The position numbers and the translations under genes were made by a program. Positions 62,177 through 64,000 of a stretch of 64,000 nt of DNA are shown one piece after another. The notes under the pieces were generated by a model that searched no databases, had not been told where the DNA came from, and saw only the letters and a list, made by a program, of their open reading frames with translations. Source of the stretch: Synechococcus sp. UW105. Its GTDB lineage: Bacteria; Cyanobacteriota; Cyanobacteriia; PCC-6307; Cyanobiaceae. The stretch is taken from the NCBI RefSeq assembly GCF_900473935.1, contig NZ_UCNN01000030.1, positions 310,001-374,000 of the forward strand, in the 5' to 3' direction. The first letter of the stretch is position 1, and each line of letters starts with the position of its first letter.

Positions 62177-64000
62177 ATGCTCAACTCCACCGGCGTTGCT
62201 CTCAGTGAGCTGCTTGTCGCCGATGGAACTTGCCCCAAGATCCGCGAACTGCTGGCAACGAGCCAAGTGCCGGTCCTTTGGCTTGACAGCCACAAAGAAC
62301 CCCTCATCGCAGTCAGCCAAGCCTTAGAGAAGAGCAAAGCCAACGGATCACCAGTTCAAACCCTGCATTGGGTCAGCCACGGTGCACCAGGAACTCTTTT
62401 TGTTGGCAAGACAACGATCAACACCAAGGCCCTGCTCCATGCCCAGCAGCAGCTCGCCTCCTGGCAACTCAACACAATCGCCCTTTGGAGTTGCTCAACG
62501 GGTGCAGATCATGACTTCATCACTGTTTTAGAGGAACTCACTGGATCGACCGTGTGGGCGAGCAATCAACTGCTCGGCCGAATGAAAGACGGCAGCAGGT
62601 CTTGGCAGCTCAAAAGTTCCAGGCGAACAAAAGCACCAAATACAGCTCCCGATTTGCCAATCAATGCCAGCCAACCACTGGCCTGGAACCACCAACTTGG
62701 TGGCTTTACAAAAAACACGCCAATCGCGGGATCCAAACCCGGCTTCACACCTCATGAATATCGTAATCGTCTCGCCTTTGCGGCACTCAAAGATGACGGC
62801 TCCGTCATCACCTGGGGGTCCTCCTGGTACGGCGGTGATTCATCCTCCGTTTCCTCATCGCTGACCTCAGGCGTTAGCCAAATCTTCTCCGCTAACTTCG
62901 CCTTCGCGGCACTGAAGACCGACGGCTCCGTTATCACCTGGGGGGACATATCCAGGGGCGGTGATTCATCCTCCGTTTCCTCATCGCTGACCTCAGGGGT
63001 TAGCCAAATCTTCTCCGCTGCCACTGCCTTCGCGGCTCTGAAAACCGACGGCTCCGTCATTACATGGGGGGGCTACACTTCCGGCGGTGATTCATCCTCC
63101 GTTTCCTCCTCACTCTCCTCTGGCGTTAGCCAAATCGTCTCCAGTAGTCATGCTTTTGCAGCACTGAAAAATGACGGCTCCGTGATCACCTGGGGCGCCT
63201 CTAACTGGGGCGGTAATTCATCCGCGGTTGCCGACTCCCTAACCTCTGGCGTTAGCCAAATCCTCTCCACTAGCAAAGCCTTCTCGGCACTGAAGACCGA
63301 CGGATCGGTCATCACCTGGGGGCACTCAGATTGGGGCGGTGATTCATCCTCCGTCTCCTCCTCGCTGTCCTCAGGCGTTAGCAAAATCTTCTCCAATACA
63401 ATCGCCTTCGCGGCACTCAAAACCGACGGATCGGTCATCACCTGGGGGCACTCAGATTACGGCGGCAACTCATCCTCCGTTGACCTCTCCTCTGGCGTTA
63501 GCCAAGTCTTCTCCACTAGCGGAGCCTTGGCGGCACTCAAAACCGACGGATCGGTCATCACCTGGGGGCACTCAGATTGGGGCGGTAATTCATCCGCTGT
63601 TGCCGACTCCCTAACCTCTGGCATTAGCCAAATTTTCTCCAATGATCATGCTTTTGCAGCACTGAAAACCGACGGATCGGTCATCACCTGGGGGCACTCA
63701 GATAGGGGGGGTAATTCATCCGCTGTTGCCGACTCCCTAACCTCTGGCGTTAGCCAAATCTTCTCCAGTGATCGTGCTTTTGTAGCACTGAAAACCGACG
63801 GATCGGTCATCACTTGGGGGGACTCCGGTTACGGCGGTGATTCATCATCCGTTTCCTCCTCACTCTCTTCTGGCGTTAGCAAAATCTTCTCCAATTCAAT
63901 GGCCTTCGCGGCACTCAAAACCGACGGATCCGTCATCACCTGGGGATATGCCTCCGAGGGTGGTGATTCTTCCGCTGTCGCCTCATCGCTCGCCTCTGGT
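62177..64000 (+). CDS. DUF4347 domain plus RCC1-like repeat protein, truncated by right window edge
   Basis: From ATG 62177 the frame is open for 608 codons to the window end. Residues about 10-170 form a DUF4347 domain as found at the start of giant cyanobacterial surface proteins: VPVLWLDSHKEPLIAVSQAL, HWVSHGAPGTLFVG (His68), TIALWSCSTGADHDF (Cys106) and LTGSTVWASNQLLG. From residue about 199 follow ten repeats of 42 residues (consensus FAALKTDGSVITWG, then GGDSSSVSSSLTSGVSQIFS). They resemble RCC1 blades. No signal peptide is visible. The repeat DNA is almost uniform, unlike the rest of the window. Confidence 0.88.
   Translation, partial: MLNSTGVALSELLVADGTCPKIRELLATSQVPVLWLDSHKEPLIAVSQALEKSKANGSPVQTLHWVSHGAPGTLFVGKTTINTKALLHAQQQLASWQLNTIALWSCSTGADHDFITVLEELTGSTVWASNQLLGRMKDGSRSWQLKSSRRTKAPNTAPDLPINASQPLAWNHQLGGFTKNTPIAGSKPGFTPHEYRNRLAFAALKDDGSVITWGSSWYGGDSSSVSSSLTSGVSQIFSANFAFAALKTDGSVITWGDISRGGDSSSVSSSLTSGVSQIFSAATAFAALKTDGSVITWGGYTSGGDSSSVSSSLSSGVSQIVSSSHAFAALKNDGSVITWGASNWGGNSSAVADSLTSGVSQILSTSKAFSALKTDGSVITWGHSDWGGDSSSVSSSLSSGVSKIFSNTIAFAALKTDGSVITWGHSDYGGNSSSVDLSSGVSQVFSTSGALAALKTDGSVITWGHSDWGGNSSAVADSLTSGISQIFSNDHAFAALKTDGSVITWGHSDRGGNSSAVADSLTSGVSQIFSSDRAFVALKTDGSVITWGDSGYGGDSSSVSSSLSSGVSKIFSNSMAFAALKTDGSVITWGYASEGGDSSAVASSLASG
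62773..64000 (+). repeat. Tandem coding repeat, 126-bp unit, at least ten copies
   Basis: The anchor GACGG of the DGS motif occurs at 62795, 62921, 63047, 63173, 63299, 63425, 63545, 63671, 63797 and 63923. Spacing is exactly 126 bp except for one 120-bp unit (63425 to 63545), where two codons are missing. Units share long identical stretches, such as ACCGACGGATCGGTCATCAC. The array continues past the right edge. Confidence 0.95.

Noticed and set aside
62752-63642. Several open minus-strand frames with repeated ESEEETEDESPP-like products
   Set aside because: They are the antisense of the 126-bp coding repeat; the plus frame has DUF4347 and RCC1-like features and is continuous, while the minus frames are broken.
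62773-64000. CRISPR-like array because of regular repeats
   Set aside because: The whole 126-bp unit is repeated and stays in one reading frame; there are no unique spacers between short repeats.

Overview
The window is a piece of a picocyanobacterial chromosome, most likely a marine Synechococcus (inference). The supporting genes are a solanesyl-diphosphate synthase and a UbiD decarboxylase (plastoquinone), menB/menD (phylloquinone), cyAbrB, DUF1816/DUF760/DUF1350/DUF4336 families typical of cyanobacteria, an SLH-domain porin, glucosylglycerate genes and a ferritin that looks like the characterised marine Synechococcus SynFtn type. Genes are dense, on both strands, with many start/stop overlaps.

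Layout. 1-9.7 kb: a long minus-strand array, trpD, carA, a STAS protein, mini-RNase III, rlmB, DUF1816, gatA, dnaE (dnaE runs off the left edge). 9.9-13.4 kb: plus-strand ABC exporter, small membrane proteins, msrA, tRNA-Pro(GGG). 13.5-15.4 kb: a phosphate module, a PtrA-like Crp-family regulator and a PstS/SphX-type phosphate-binding protein with a Pho-box-like repeat. 15.4-28.1 kb: housekeeping genes (DnaQ-like exonuclease, PrxQ, acs, sds, murI, amidase, nitrilase, comB-like, ubiD).

28.1-35.9 kb is the accessory part: AT-richer, looser, and dominated by iron. It holds an IdiA/FutA iron-binding protein, a PiuC-like hydroxylase, a small secreted protein, an SLH porin, two short Crp-family regulators, a ferritin, a Lys/Cys-rich peptide and several unexplained palindromes. 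Fur-like sites lie in front of the porin and one regulator; a perfect Fur-like palindrome lies further right, in front of cyAbrB (43.4 kb).

35.9-46 kb: a large polytopic membrane protein, aroA, an MnmC-like methyltransferase with a polyglycine tract, a DUF819 transporter-like protein, cyAbrB, glmU. 46-50 kb: a glucosylglycerate module (gpgS, a GH13 phosphorylase-like enzyme, gpgP), which can be read as synthesis plus recycling of this compatible solute. 50-61.5 kb: murF, glgA, an L,D-transpeptidase, menB-menD, lepB, DUF760, DUF4336 and a PIN-PhoH ATPase. From 62.2 kb to the right edge runs the start of a large repeat protein: an N-terminal DUF4347 domain followed by at least ten 42-residue RCC1-like repeats that are nearly identical at the DNA level.

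The most unusual items are the repeat protein, the iron region with its regulators and palindromes, the glucosylglycerate phosphorylase arrangement, a strong hairpin-plus-U-tract directly in front of trpD, and a STAS gene that seems to need an ATT start. Nothing resembling CRISPR, prophage or insertion sequences was seen.
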